Counted from the stretch's first letter, positions 46,792 through 56,334 are shown. The stretch: 64,000 bases of DNA from Corynebacterium casei LMG S-19264 (GCF_000550785.1 NZ_CP004350.1:3049489-3113488); one strand, 5' to 3'. A program made the numbers and translations. The notes: generated by a model from the letters alone, not told the origin.

Positions 46792-47328
46792 ATGTCTAAC
46801 TTCACTGGTTCTTACACCCTGGACCCAACCCACACCGTCATCGGTTTCGTAGCTCGCCACGCAATGGTTACCAAGGTTCGCGGCAAGTTCAACGAGTGGG
46901 ACGCAAAGATTGAGATTGCTGAGACTCCAGCAGAATCCAACGTCGAGGTTGTAGTTAAGACCGCTTCCGTTGACACCGGCAACGCTGACCGTGACGGCCA
47001 CGTTCGCGCTGATGACTTCTTCAACTCTGAAGCATTCCCAGACATGGTCTTCAAGGCAACCGACTTCAACATCGACGAGAACGGCAACGGCACCCTGACC
47101 GGCGACCTGACCATCCGCGAGACCACCAAGTCTGTCACCCTGGACGTTGAGACCGAGGGCATCGCTGAGGACCCATTCGGAAACACCCGCGTTGGCTTCG
47201 AGGCTTCCACCAAGATCGACCGCACCGAGTTCGGCCTGAACTTCAACGCTCCACTGAACACCGGCGGCGTTCTGGTTTCCGAGAAGGTCACGATCGAGAT
47301 CGAGGGTTCTGCAATCAAGAACGCTTAA
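46792..47328 (+). CDS. YceI family polyisoprenoid-binding-type protein
   Basis: 178-residue lipocalin-like protein. FTGSYTLDPTHTVIGFVARHAMVTKVRGKF, the paired DGHVRADDFFNSEAFPDM and GDLTIRETTKSVTLDV are family hallmarks. Family members bind isoprenoid lipids; there is no signal peptide, so it is probably cytoplasmic. Strongly biased codon use (GGC, AAC, ACC, TCC) suggests high expression. TAGGAG precedes the ATG. Monocistronic, with a good promoter and terminator. Confidence 0.93.
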   Translation: MSNFTGSYTLDPTHTVIGFVARHAMVTKVRGKFNEWDAKIEIAETPAESNVEVVVKTASVDTGNADRDGHVRADDFFNSEAFPDMVFKATDFNIDENGNGTLTGDLTIRETTKSVTLDVETEGIAEDPFGNTRVGFEASTKIDRTEFGLNFNAPLNTGGVLVSEKVTIEIEGSAIKNA

Positions 47329-47373
47329 GTTCTCCTCGCGGTGAATCTCTCACCGCAATAACTTCATAAAATT

Positions 47374-47416
47374 GAGGGCCTGATTCCGAATCATTTCGGT
47401 TTCAGGCCCTCGCTTT
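47374..47416. terminator. Bidirectional terminator, yceI / ABC exporter
   Basis: GAGGGCCTGA (47374-47383) pairs with TCAGGCCCTC (47402-47411), with CCGAA/TTCGG inside. A T-run follows on the plus strand and AATTTT on the minus strand. Confidence 0.85.
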
Positions 47417-47428
47417 GTTTCCCCGAGA

Positions 47429-49162
47429 CTATGCAGACCAGGCCTGCCAGAGCTTTTCGTAGGTGCCGCCGAGTGCGCGGAGTTCTTCGTGGGTTCCAGA
47501 TTCTTTGATAGCTCCAGCCTCCATAACGATGATGCGGTCGGCGCGGGCTGCTTGATCGAGACGATGCGCGACAATCAGGGAAGCGCGGTCTTCGACCACT
47601 GCATTCGCGGCGCGTTCGAGACGTTGCGCGTGATCAGAGCCGGCTTCAGCCGTGGCCTCATCCAACACCACCAAGTCAGGGTCCGCGAGTTCCACACGCG
47701 CGAGCGACAACATCTGGCTTTCCACAGCTGGCAGACGGAACTCACCATCACCGATCATCGTATTGATTCCTTGGGGGAGGCGCTCAATCCAGGAATCACC
47801 GACCGTGTCCAATGCTGCGAAAATCTCATCATCACCAGCCTCCGGCTTGGCCATGCGCACATTGTCTAAGACAGTGCCGCGGAAGCAGTGCATCTCCTGG
47901 CTGACCATGGCGATAGAACCGCGTAGTTGCTGCGGATCAACATCATCAATCGCGGTTTCAGAAAGATGCACCCGCCCAGCAGTCGGGCGTAAGAGCCCTG
48001 CTGCGATCAACGCAAGCGTGCTTTTTCCGGCGCCAGTCGCGCCAACCAAGGCGATGTGCTCACCGGGTTTGATAGCCAGTGAGACATCATGAATGACGGG
48101 GTTCTGATCGAAGGTGTGGTGGACACTGTCCAGCACCAACGTCGGGTTCTGCGGGGCAGGGGATTCACCACGGACCTGCTCGCCTGCGGTGTCAATGACA
48201 CCAACCATGCGGATAAGAGATGCACCTGCTGATTGAATATCAGCGAACATGCCCACCAAGACACCGATGGGACCAAACAGGCGGTGGAAGATAAGCGCGG
48301 CGGTGGATACCGCACCGACGGTGACCAGGTCTTCATTGACCAGGTAAAAACCCGTGGCCATGATGGCAATGAGCGTGATGCACTCCGCGCGGTTATTGCG
48401 CGAGAACGCCCAAGTCAAGAACTTGAATACCGAGATTGAAATATCGCGGGCTTGGGCAGAAGCGTCATCAACGCGCTTGAGCTCCAGCTGTTCCGCGCGG
48501 TAAACGCGAAGAGTCTGCGCACCTTCAACGGCACCGATCAACCGCTGCGTGCGAACGCCAAAAGCTTCGCGTTCTTTGGTGTACATCGGCCCAGAGCGCG
48601 GCAAGTAAACCCGCAGGGTAGTCCAATACAAAGGAATGGCAATCAGGCCAACCAGCCCCAGGCGCCAATCCACCGCGGTCATACCGATAGCGGAGACGAT
48701 GACGGTAAAACCTGCCTGCACCACCAATGGCATCACGGTGCTTGCCGCGGTCGATACCTCACGGGAGTCATCTGCGACGCGGGAGACTAAGTCACCACGC
48801 CCAGCGCGTTCCACGGTGTGCGCGTCCAAGCTCAACGCTGCATCCAGCACGGATTCACGCAAGGAAGCGATCGCAGGTTCCAGCACGCGTGCCAGGAGCA
48901 CCGCACCCCACCAGGTGCCGGCACTCGCAACCACGCCACCGGTGACAATAAGTACTGCATAGATGACAACCTGCCCAAAGTCCGGACTGACCAGCAGCTT
49001 GTCCACCACAATGCCAACAGCCCACGGGCCAATCAGACCTGCGACCGCAGTGAGCAGGCCCAGGATAAGCACGCCGACAAGCTTTAAGCGATGGGGTTTG
49101 AGCTCCGCGAGAGCTACTGAAAACGCGCGCTTGGGGCGTGCGGAGGGCAATACGATACTCAT
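47429..49162 (-). CDS. ABC exporter half-transporter with degenerate signature motif
   Basis: 577-residue fusion of a six-helix membrane domain and a nucleotide-binding domain. Walker A (VGATGAGKST), Q-loop (VSQEMHCF), Walker B (LVVLDEAT) and H-loop (IVAHRLDQ) are intact. The ABC signature LSGGQ is replaced by LPAVESQ and the D-loop by AEAG. Its ATG overlaps the stop of the upstream half-transporter gene, so the two surely form a heterodimer. Combined with the partner, only one composite ATP site would have all elements. The exported substrate is unknown; a lipid, peptide or drug would be usual for the family. Confidence 0.9.
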   Translation of the reverse strand: MSIVLPSARPKRAFSVALAELKPHRLKLVGVLILGLLTAVAGLIGPWAVGIVVDKLLVSPDFGQVVIYAVLIVTGGVVASAGTWWGAVLLARVLEPAIASLRESVLDAALSLDAHTVERAGRGDLVSRVADDSREVSTAASTVMPLVVQAGFTVIVSAIGMTAVDWRLGLVGLIAIPLYWTTLRVYLPRSGPMYTKEREAFGVRTQRLIGAVEGAQTLRVYRAEQLELKRVDDASAQARDISISVFKFLTWAFSRNNRAECITLIAIMATGFYLVNEDLVTVGAVSTAALIFHRLFGPIGVLVGMFADIQSAGASLIRMVGVIDTAGEQVRGESPAPQNPTLVLDSVHHTFDQNPVIHDVSLAIKPGEHIALVGATGAGKSTLALIAAGLLRPTAGRVHLSETAIDDVDPQQLRGSIAMVSQEMHCFRGTVLDNVRMAKPEAGDDEIFAALDTVGDSWIERLPQGINTMIGDGEFRLPAVESQMLSLARVELADPDLVVLDEATAEAGSDHAQRLERAANAVVEDRASLIVAHRLDQAARADRIIVMEAGAIKESGTHEELRALGGTYEKLWQAWSA

Positions 49163-50604
49163 TCAATCACCCGATCTGCGATGTGGCGGAAAGCTGGGGA
49201 GGTGCTGAGCACCATGGTGGTTTTACCCGCGCGGTACTTGCGGATTCCCTGCGCGATGTTGACTTCAGTCACCGAATCCACCGCGCTGGTCGGATCAACG
49301 AGAACCAGAACATCAGGATCAGCGTGCAGGGCACGTGCTAGTGCAATGCGTTGGCGTTGTCCACCGGAAAGGTTGCTGCCGGAATCCCGCACTTGGGCGT
49401 CCAAGCCGTCGGGTAGTGCGGCCACAATATCGGTGGCACCAGAGGCGGCCAGGACGGAATCATCAACTACTGCTGCCGGATCATGGTTCATGGCGATATT
49501 GGAACGGATGGTTCCTTCAAACACGTCCGCGGCATGCGGCACGATAAGCGCGCCCTCATGCTGCTCCGGCAGAGTGAGACAGTCAGGATTGGCCACGATG
49601 AAGGTGGACCCAGAAACATCAAGATTCTCAGGATTAGTCTCTTTGTCTTCTTCAACGCTTAGGAACTCAGCAACGCGGTTCGCGGCACCATGGGCGACAG
49701 CAGCGGCATTGATGGAGTTACTCAACAGGCGAATCGGCTCAGACAGATAGACACCAATACCAATAATCGCGATCAGCTGCCCTGGTTCCAGCTGCCCGGA
49801 GGAAACGCGCCACGCGGCCATCAGCAACACCGCGGCGAGGTTGATTGCCACGGCTAGTTCACCAATTCCGGCGACCTTGCCGGTGGCGGCAGCAGTATTA
49901 ATAGCTGCCTTGGCGGATTCTTGTGATGCCTGGCGATAAGCCGAGCTTGCCCAGCGCTCACCGCCGATTGCCTTGATAACCCGCAGACCCAGCATGGTGT
50001 CACCAACCTGCGCACCAGCAGTAGCCAGGGTTGCTTGTTGGGTAGAACTGCGTTGGGAAATGCCGCGGCTAGATACCGCCACAATGCCGGAGATGATCGG
50101 TGCGATGATGAGCACGATCAGACCCACCAGCCAGTCACTGAACAGCAAGAAGATCGCGGCACCGGCAAAACCCGCGAGGGCCGAAACACCAGTGCCAAGC
50201 TGTCCGAAGATCCGAGTGATGGAATCTGCATCCGCTGTGGAACGCGACATGACCTCACCCGGAACCAGATCCTTGGTGGACATCTTGGTCAGCGCATGTG
50301 ATGCCACTTCCACGCGCAGCGCGTGGGATTCATGATTAACCGCGCGGTTAAGCACACGCGAGCCAATGCGGTAGGAACCGCTCAGCACAAAGAACAGCGC
50401 ACCAAAGCTGACGAGGGAGATAACCAACAGCCGCAAATCCCGAGGCAGCACCGCATGGTCAATGATCAAACCAATAGCAATGGGAACTAGTGCTTCACTG
50501 AGCTGCCATAGCCCTAAGAACAAAGCGCCGAGTACAGCGCGTTTCCACTGTCTTTTTACGGTGCGCCGCAATATAAATGAGCCACCTGGCTCCGCTGCCT
50601 TCAT
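49159..50604 (-). CDS. ABC exporter half-transporter lacking Walker A
   Basis: 481-residue partner. The membrane domain (about residues 1-310) is normal. The nucleotide-binding domain is shortened by roughly 50 residues: between the linker and the VPHAADVFEGTIRSNI (Q-loop region, Gln replaced by His) there is no GxxGxGKS at all. It keeps the signature LSGGQRQRIALARAL and D-loop SAVD, but the Walker B glutamate is replaced (LVLVDPTSAVD) and the H-loop His is Ser (VLSTSPAF). It can therefore only lend its signature to the other subunit. The frame is continuous, so this is a stable design rather than a broken gene. Confidence 0.88.
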   Translation of the reverse strand: MKAAEPGGSFILRRTVKRQWKRAVLGALFLGLWQLSEALVPIAIGLIIDHAVLPRDLRLLVISLVSFGALFFVLSGSYRIGSRVLNRAVNHESHALRVEVASHALTKMSTKDLVPGEVMSRSTADADSITRIFGQLGTGVSALAGFAGAAIFLLFSDWLVGLIVLIIAPIISGIVAVSSRGISQRSSTQQATLATAGAQVGDTMLGLRVIKAIGGERWASSAYRQASQESAKAAINTAAATGKVAGIGELAVAINLAAVLLMAAWRVSSGQLEPGQLIAIIGIGVYLSEPIRLLSNSINAAAVAHGAANRVAEFLSVEEDKETNPENLDVSGSTFIVANPDCLTLPEQHEGALIVPHAADVFEGTIRSNIAMNHDPAAVVDDSVLAASGATDIVAALPDGLDAQVRDSGSNLSGGQRQRIALARALHADPDVLVLVDPTSAVDSVTEVNIAQGIRKYRAGKTTMVLSTSPAFRHIADRVIE

Positions 50605-50683
50605 AGCAACCTTTCCCCGGTTAAACTCTGAACTTCTGAATCTACCCCTTATCCATCTTTAGTACGAGACCCCCTCGCACAAA

Positions 50684-50730
50684 AACGCACAACCCAGATA
50701 ATCCTTCGTCGGGATCTGTGGTGGTGCGTT
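50684..50730 (-). terminator. Terminator of the VOC gene
   Basis: On the minus strand AACGCAC...CAGAT pairs with ATCTG...GTGCGTT, followed by TTTGTG (50730 down to 50684 and beyond). Confidence 0.6.
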
Positions 50731-50808
50731 GGAGAGGGCATCGGCAAACAATGCTCCTGCTTGCTTGTTCGGCAATGTTGCTTTGCGTTGTGACTGCCGT
50801 GCGGAAGC

Positions 50809-51249
50809 TTAGGAAGGATTCACCGAACCATTGACGGCCCAGCTAACGCCGAAACGGTCGCGGACGTGGCCGTAGAGCTCGCCCCATGGTGCGACTTCCA
50901 ATGGCAGCACAACTTCGCCGCCGGTGGAGGTGAACTTGTCCCAGTAGCCGCGCGCCTCAGCCTCATCGTCGCAGATAAGCAGCAGTGAATACGGCGTGCC
51001 GTCTAGCCCAGGCGCGTCCGCTTCCATAGCGTCACCACCGGCGATGGACACAACATCGGAATCAAGGGTGGCGTTCGCGACGGCATCAGGGTTGATCTCA
51101 AACGGGAACTGTGCGGCATCTTGTTCTGGGAACTGACCATAGGTCAGAACTTGCAAATCGCCGCCAAAAATGGAGTGGTAGTACTCGAAAGCTTCCTTCG
51201 CGGTACCGGGGAAGCTGATGTAGGTATAGGACTTTACGGACATGGGCAT
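50809..51249 (-). CDS. VOC-superfamily (PhnB-like) protein
   Basis: 146-residue glyoxalase/bleomycin-resistance fold protein of the PhnB subgroup. YISFPGTAKEAFEYYHSIFGG, YSLLLICDDEAEARGYWDKFTSTGGEV and APWGELYGHVRDRFGVSWAVN are typical. The role of such proteins is generally unknown. Translation may begin at the ATG two codons in (51243). Monocistronic. Confidence 0.88.
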   Translation of the reverse strand: MPMSVKSYTYISFPGTAKEAFEYYHSIFGGDLQVLTYGQFPEQDAAQFPFEINPDAVANATLDSDVVSIAGGDAMEADAPGLDGTPYSLLLICDDEAEARGYWDKFTSTGGEVVLPLEVAPWGELYGHVRDRFGVSWAVNGSVNPS

Positions 51250-51384
51250 CCTCCGATGGATGGACGTGTCGCGGCTCTGTTTGAGCCGTTCCCCATTAAG
51301 CGTACAGCCATGAATGTGACCCGAACACCCCTAAATTGTGCCCGGGGTCATATTTATTTTCATGCTGGTTCTACAATGGCAGGC

Positions 51385-53949
51385 ATGTCTCAAGCTAATC
51401 TCACCCATATCGAAGCCCAGTTTCGTGCAGAGGCTCTCACCCTCAGCGCATATCACCTGCACCTGGACATATCTCAAGCAGCTAACCATGAGGAAAAGGC
51501 CTACCCGGTTACTTCCCGCATTGAGTTCCGCACAACGGAGCCTGAACTTTTCATCGACTACCTCGGTGCAGACGTCACTGCGCTGACCATCAACAACGAG
51601 CCAGCTGATGTTGATTTCCGCGATGGTCGTATCTACCTGCACGATCTACCCATTAATGAAGACCTCACGGTAGAGATCGCTGGCCTGTCCAGCTACTCCC
51701 GCAGTGGCCAGGGCCTACACCGCATGCACGATACTGCCGATGGCAAGAGTTATCTCTACTCCCACCTTGAGCCTTCTGATGCCCGCCGCATCTTCCCGTG
51801 CTTTGAACAACCAGACCTCAAGGCGAGGTTTCACGTGAAACTTTCCGCACCTGCTGAGTGGGAGATTCTCTCCAACCAGCCTGAAATCTCGCGAAAGATT
51901 TCCAGCGCGACTTCGAGCGACAGTGGGGAAGTAGCGGAAGTCGCGACTGTTGAGTTTGCAGAAACACCTTTGCTGTCCACATATCTAACGTCCTTCGCAG
52001 CAGGCCCTTATGCGTCAAAGAAGCAGACGTGGACTGCGCCGGATGAGTCACTCACCGTCGAGCTGCGATCTCTCGCGCGTGCATCCATGGCAGATTTTTT
52101 GGATGATGAAATCTTGGAACTGACAGCTCAGGGCATGGATTTCTTCCATGAGAACTTTGATTTCCCGTACCCGTGGGGCAAGTATGATTCCATCTTCGTG
52201 CCGGAGTACAACCTGGGTGCGATGGAAAACCCTGGCCTTGTGACATTTACGGAGTCCTATCTCTTCCGTTCCGCGCCGACGCGTTCACAGCATGCGGCGC
52301 GCACGAATACCATCCTGCATGAGATGTCCCATATGTGGTTCGGTGACTTGGTCACCCCGCAGTGGTGGGATGACCTGTGGTTGAAGGAATCCTTCGCCGA
52401 ATATATGGGTGCGGATTCTTCTGGGCATTCCACGCAGTACGTGGAGGCATGGACTAACTTTGCTGGTAGCCGCAAGAATTGGGCTTATGCCCAGGATCAG
52501 CTGCCCACCACGCACCCGATCAAGGCAGAGATCCCAGATGTTGATGCCGCGCGCCAAAACTTTGATGGCATTACTTATGCCAAGGGCGCGGCAGTACTCA
52601 AGCAGTTGGTGCACTATGTGGGCCGTGATGAGTTTTATTCCGGTGCGCGTGACTACTTCAAGGCGCACGCCTTTGCCGCGGCGACCTTTGATGATTTGCT
52701 CGATAGCCTGCGCAATCACACCGACCGCGATCTTGACACCTGGTCTGATGCCTGGTTGAAGACCTCGGGCCCGGATACGCTGACGCCGGAAATCACGGTC
52801 ACCGATGACGCGATTGAGTCTTTGGGTATCGCGGCTACAGCCGAGGGCGCGACTCGTCCGCACCGCGTGAGCATTTCGCTTTTCGATGCCTCACTTGCCC
52901 GCACCGACACCTTCGACGTGGACATTGCCGCAGGTAGCAGCACTACCACGATCGCAGAAGCGCAGGGCAAGCCGGCACCTAGCCTGATTCTTATCAACGA
53001 TGGTGACCACACCTACGCCAAGGTGCGCTTCGATGACACCTCGCTGGAATCTCTCCGCGGACGATTAAGTGAGCTGCGCGGTGGGGCAGAAGAAGAGCTC
53101 TCCCGCGCGGTTATTTGGACTGCACTGTGGAACATGACCCGTGATGGCAAGTGGGCTGCCACAGAGTTCATTGATACCGTTTTGCAGCACGCACCGGCGG
53201 AAGACAATACGAACTTGATGGGCACCAACTTTGCCAATGCACGCTTCGCCGTCAAGAACTTCCTGGCCGAGGAACACCGCGATGACAAGCGCGCTGAGGT
53301 AGCGGCTAAGTTCTGGGAGCTTCTCACCGAGGCGGAGGCGGGCTCTGATGCACAGTTGACCATCGCACGCTCAGCCATCGCCACGCTCGCCGCTACCCCA
53401 GAAGACTCCGGCACCCAGCGCCTGAAGGACATTCTGGACGGCCACATTGAAGGTCTAGAACTTAGCCCTGATATCCGCTGGTCCACTACCCAGGCACTGG
53501 CCGCGCGCGATGCCGTGTCCGAAGAAGTACTGGAAGAGCAGCGCCACAGAGATAACACTTTGACCGGTGCGGCAGAATATCTAGGCGCGAAGTATAGCTA
53601 CCCAACGGCGGAGAATAAGCGCTACATCTTTGACCAGGTGCGCATTCCGCAGGCTTATTCCAACGCCGAGGTGATGCAGCTGCTGGCAGCTTTTGGTGCA
53701 CCAGGATCTTCGGAGCTCACCGATGGTTTTGCCGAGGAATTCTTCAAGGTCCTATACACCATCTGGGCCGAGCACCCCATCGAGATTGCGAACCACATTG
53801 TTCGTGGCCTGTTCCCCAACCAAGAGATGGCTCTGGGTGCCACGGACAAGTTCTTAAGCCAAGGCGAGGTTCCAGGTGCTCTGCGGCGCGTGTTGTTGGA
53901 ATGCCAGGACAACGTGCGCCGCAACCTCATGGTGCAAAACGCACAGTAG
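51385..53949 (+). CDS. pepN: Aminopeptidase N (M1 metallopeptidase)
   Basis: 854-residue zinc aminopeptidase removing N-terminal residues from peptides, cytoplasmic. The exopeptidase motif is LGAMENPGLVTF and the zinc site HEMSHMWFGD with the third ligand Glu in LKESFAEYMG; a C-terminal ERAP-like helical domain follows. The frame is open to 51121, but that overlaps the divergent gene. TACAAT (51372-51377) lies seven bases before ATG 51385, favouring a leaderless start there; ATG 51376 is possible. A perfect-core parS lies near codon 150. Confidence 0.94.
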   Translation: MSQANLTHIEAQFRAEALTLSAYHLHLDISQAANHEEKAYPVTSRIEFRTTEPELFIDYLGADVTALTINNEPADVDFRDGRIYLHDLPINEDLTVEIAGLSSYSRSGQGLHRMHDTADGKSYLYSHLEPSDARRIFPCFEQPDLKARFHVKLSAPAEWEILSNQPEISRKISSATSSDSGEVAEVATVEFAETPLLSTYLTSFAAGPYASKKQTWTAPDESLTVELRSLARASMADFLDDEILELTAQGMDFFHENFDFPYPWGKYDSIFVPEYNLGAMENPGLVTFTESYLFRSAPTRSQHAARTNTILHEMSHMWFGDLVTPQWWDDLWLKESFAEYMGADSSGHSTQYVEAWTNFAGSRKNWAYAQDQLPTTHPIKAEIPDVDAARQNFDGITYAKGAAVLKQLVHYVGRDEFYSGARDYFKAHAFAAATFDDLLDSLRNHTDRDLDTWSDAWLKTSGPDTLTPEITVTDDAIESLGIAATAEGATRPHRVSISLFDASLARTDTFDVDIAAGSSTTTIAEAQGKPAPSLILINDGDHTYAKVRFDDTSLESLRGRLSELRGGAEEELSRAVIWTALWNMTRDGKWAATEFIDTVLQHAPAEDNTNLMGTNFANARFAVKNFLAEEHRDDKRAEVAAKFWELLTEAEAGSDAQLTIARSAIATLAATPEDSGTQRLKDILDGHIEGLELSPDIRWSTTQALAARDAVSEEVLEEQRHRDNTLTGAAEYLGAKYSYPTAENKRYIFDQVRIPQAYSNAEVMQLLAAFGAPGSSELTDGFAEEFFKVLYTIWAEHPIEIANHIVRGLFPNQEMALGATDKFLSQGEVPGALRRVLLECQDNVRRNLMVQNAQ
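51827..51842. other. parS site in pepN
   Basis: GGTTTCACGTGAAACT: perfect 14-bp core, about 12 kb from oriC. Confidence 0.8.
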
Positions 53950-54050
53950 GTATCCGTGCAGTAGCTAGCTACTCAACTAGCTGACTTAGTAAAAAGTCGC
54001 TCCAGAAGACACTTCATTCGTGACTGAGTAAGGGCACGAAAGGTTGCGGT

Positions 54051-54078
54051 GTTTAGCCCACTTTGGTGGGCAGTAAAC
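54051..54078 (+). terminator. Hairpin after pepN
   Basis: GTTTAGCCCAC pairs with GTGGGC(AG)TAAAC around a 4-base loop. No T-run follows, so termination is uncertain. Confidence 0.45.
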
Positions 54079-54097
54079 GCTGGCCGTTTGCTGAGTA

Positions 54098-54166
54098 CCC
54101 CGAGATAATAGGTGAAGAAACACACCATGTTGTGGCGTAAACATCTTTCATCACAAGATCTCGGGG
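54098..54166 (+). promoter_or_regulatory. Long hairpin in the sigM leader
   Basis: CCCCGAGAT (54098-54106) pairs perfectly with ATCTCGGGG (54158-54166). Inside it GTGAAGAAA (54112-54120) pairs with TTTCATCAC (54146-54154) with one mismatch. The right arm runs into the G-rich ribosome-binding sequence nine bases before the sigM ATG, so folding could mask it. Confidence 0.55.
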
Positions 54167-54175
54167 GAATCGGGG

Positions 54176-54721
54176 ATGGCTACTGGCAGTGGGCCCACGG
54201 ACGAAGAACTGGTTGATGCTTTTATCGCCGGTGACACCAAGGCGTTCTCCGCGATCGTGGAACGTCACCGTGAGCAGCTGTTATACGTTGCCAAGTCCTA
54301 TACCAAGACTGAAACTGATGCCCAGGACATCGTCCAAGAAACCTTCTTAAAGGCCAGCAATAACCTGCACAACTTCCGCGCTGAGGCGAAGCTTTCCACC
54401 TGGCTGAACCGGCTCGTGCGAAATTCTGGATATGACTATATTCATCACCGTTCCAATGCGCAGCACCATTCTTTCGATGGCGAAGTGGAAGAAGACCGCA
54501 ACCAGTGGTTATCGCATGAACCACTCATGGGCATTGATACCCGGCTGGACATCCAAGAAGCAGTCCAGAACTTACAGCCCGAGCAGCGCGAGGTATGGAT
54601 GCTCACTGAGATCGGTGGGTATTCCCTCAAGGATGTTGCCGGACTGCAAGGAGTAGCGGAAGGAACCGTGAAATCGCGGCGTTCGCGCGCGAAAACGGCG
54701 CTGCGCTCGGCGATTGGTTAA
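54176..54721 (+). CDS. sigM: ECF sigma factor SigM
   Basis: 181-residue ECF sigma factor. Region 2 spans AFSAIVERHREQLLYVAKSY to DAQDIVQETFLKA and LSTWLNRLVRNSGYDYIHHR; region 4 runs from LQPEQREVWMLTEIGGYSL to GVAEGTVKSRRSRAKTALR. The place upstream of trxB-trxA is that of C. glutamicum sigM, which controls disulfide-stress genes. No anti-sigma gene follows; none is linked to sigM in C. glutamicum either, as far as I recall. The leader forms a long hairpin that may control translation. Confidence 0.9.
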   Translation: MATGSGPTDEELVDAFIAGDTKAFSAIVERHREQLLYVAKSYTKTETDAQDIVQETFLKASNNLHNFRAEAKLSTWLNRLVRNSGYDYIHHRSNAQHHSFDGEVEEDRNQWLSHEPLMGIDTRLDIQEAVQNLQPEQREVWMLTEIGGYSLKDVAGLQGVAEGTVKSRRSRAKTALRSAIG

Positions 54722-54981
54722 TGGACGTGCTTACGGCGGTAGACTCGCACAAGACAAGGGATCATCGTCAAGCAAGCATTGAGCGAGCACCGAGCAAGCC
54801 TTATGCGATTCTGTACCTTTATGCGCGGCACACAGCCCCGACCTGATGACGGTGCATATGGCCTGACAGATCTTCTTGGCGCGCGGAGATGATGAACGCA
54901 AATGAAATTAGTTCACGAGTAATGCTGTTGACCATAATGGCGACTACAATCGCCGAAGATAACAAACAGAGGAGTTAGTAC

Positions 54982-55908
54982 ATGACCATCCATGATGTCG
55001 CCATTGTTGGTTCCGGCCCAGCTGGCTACACCGCTGCACTCTATGCAGCACGCGCAGAGCTCAAGCCAATCGTTTTTGAAGGCTTTGAATACGGTGGCGA
55101 GCTAATGAACACCACCGAGGTTGAGAACTACCCAGGTTTCCAAAAGGGCATCATGGGCCCTGAACTCATGGAAGAAATGCGCGCACAGGCCATCCGTTTC
55201 GGCGCTGACCTGCGCATGGAGATCGCGGACTCGGTGGAACTCGATGGTGACATCAAGAAGATTCATGTCGGCGATGAAGTATTTGAAGCGCGTTCTGTCA
55301 TCCTCGCTACCGGCGCGGCACCACGCCACCTCGGCGTTGAAGGCGAAGACACCTTGACTGGCCGCGGCGTTTCCACCTGCGCAACCTGTGATGGCTTCTT
55401 CTTCAAGGGCCACAACATTGCCGTTGTGGGCGGCGGCGACTCCGCGATGGAAGAAGCAACCTTCCTCACCAAGTTCGCTGAGACCGTCACCATCATTCAC
55501 CGCCGCGAAGAATTCCGCGCCTCCAAGATCATGCTTGAACGCGCCCGCGCGAACCCACAGATCAAGTGGGCACTGAACAAGACCGTGGAAAAGGTTGTTG
55601 ACGTTGACGGCAAAGTCGGCGGCTTGGAGCTCAAGGACACCGTAACTGGTGAGACCTCCACGCTGGATGTCACCGCAATGTTCGTTGCTATTGGCCACGA
55701 TCCTCGCTCGGAGTTCCTCGGCGGCCAGGTGGCTACCAACGAAGAAGGCTACGTTGTGGTTGATCAGCCATCGACTCGCACCAACATTGACGGCGTCTTT
55801 GCCTGCGGTGACCTCGTAGATGACCACTACCGTCAGGCCATTACCGCTGCTGGTTCAGGTTGCCGCGCGGCGATTGACGCGGAACATTTCTTGGCCGCAC
55901 AGCGTTAG
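54982..55908 (+). CDS. trxB: Thioredoxin reductase
   Basis: 308-residue NADPH-dependent flavoenzyme that reduces thioredoxin. The FAD fold is [20 protein letters not shown], the redox centre CATC ([13 protein letters not shown]), the NADPH fold [16 protein letters not shown], and the C-terminal FAD motif [22 protein letters not shown] precedes the ATG. It lies seven bases upstream of trxA. Confidence 0.97.
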   Translation: MTIHDVAIVGSGPAGYTAALYAARAELKPIVFEGFEYGGELMNTTEVENYPGFQKGIMGPELMEEMRAQAIRFGADLRMEIADSVELDGDIKKIHVGDEVFEARSVILATGAAPRHLGVEGEDTLTGRGVSTCATCDGFFFKGHNIAVVGGGDSAMEEATFLTKFAETVTIIHRREEFRASKIMLERARANPQIKWALNKTVEKVVDVDGKVGGLELKDTVTGETSTLDVTAMFVAIGHDPRSEFLGGQVATNEEGYVVVDQPSTRTNIDGVFACGDLVDDHYRQAITAAGSGCRAAIDAEHFLAAQR

Positions 55909-55915
55909 GAATAGT

Positions 55916-56239
55916 ATGAGCAACGTAATTGACGTAACCAAGGACACCTTCCGCAGCGAGGTCATTGACTCCGAAAAACTCGTAGTTGTTGACTTCTGGG
56001 CCGAGTGGTGTGGCCCATGCAAGAAGCTGTCACCATTGCTGGATGAAATCGCTGAAGAAATCGGCGAGGACGTCACCATTGCAAAGATCAACGTTGATGA
56101 AGAGCGTGAACTGGGCGCCATGTTCCAGGTCATGTCCATCCCTTCCGTCTTGATGTTCAAAAACGGTGAGAAGGTTGATGAATTCGTTGGCCTGCAGCCA
56201 AAGCCAGCTATTACTTCCAAGATTCAGGCTCAGCTTTAA
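55916..56239 (+). CDS. trxA: Thioredoxin
   Basis: 107-residue thioredoxin with active site WCGPC (FWAEWCGPCKKLSPLLDEI) and the cis-Pro loop SIPSVLMF. The frame is open to 55820 inside trxB; ATG 55916 gives the normal length and is preceded by TAGGAA. Called trxC in some corynebacterial genomes. It is co-transcribed with trxB and ends at a good terminator. Confidence 0.96.
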   Translation: MSNVIDVTKDTFRSEVIDSEKLVVVDFWAEWCGPCKKLSPLLDEIAEEIGEDVTIAKINVDEERELGAMFQVMSIPSVLMFKNGEKVDEFVGLQPKPAITSKIQAQL

Positions 56240-56295
56240 GCCCTGTCTCTCGCACTACCAGCAAGCGCTTTTACAGCCTTGAACCATCGCATTAT

Positions 56296-56334
56296 GCCGA
56301 AGTCTTAAGCCTTCACGGGAAAGACTTCGGCTTT
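56296..56334 (+). terminator. Terminator of trxBA
   Basis: GCCGAAGTCTT (56296-56306) pairs perfectly with AAGACTTCGGC (56321-56331), then TTTGC. Confidence 0.85.

Noticed and set aside
55102..55827. 241-codon minus-strand frame opposite trxB
   Set aside because: Shadow of trxB, without independent support.
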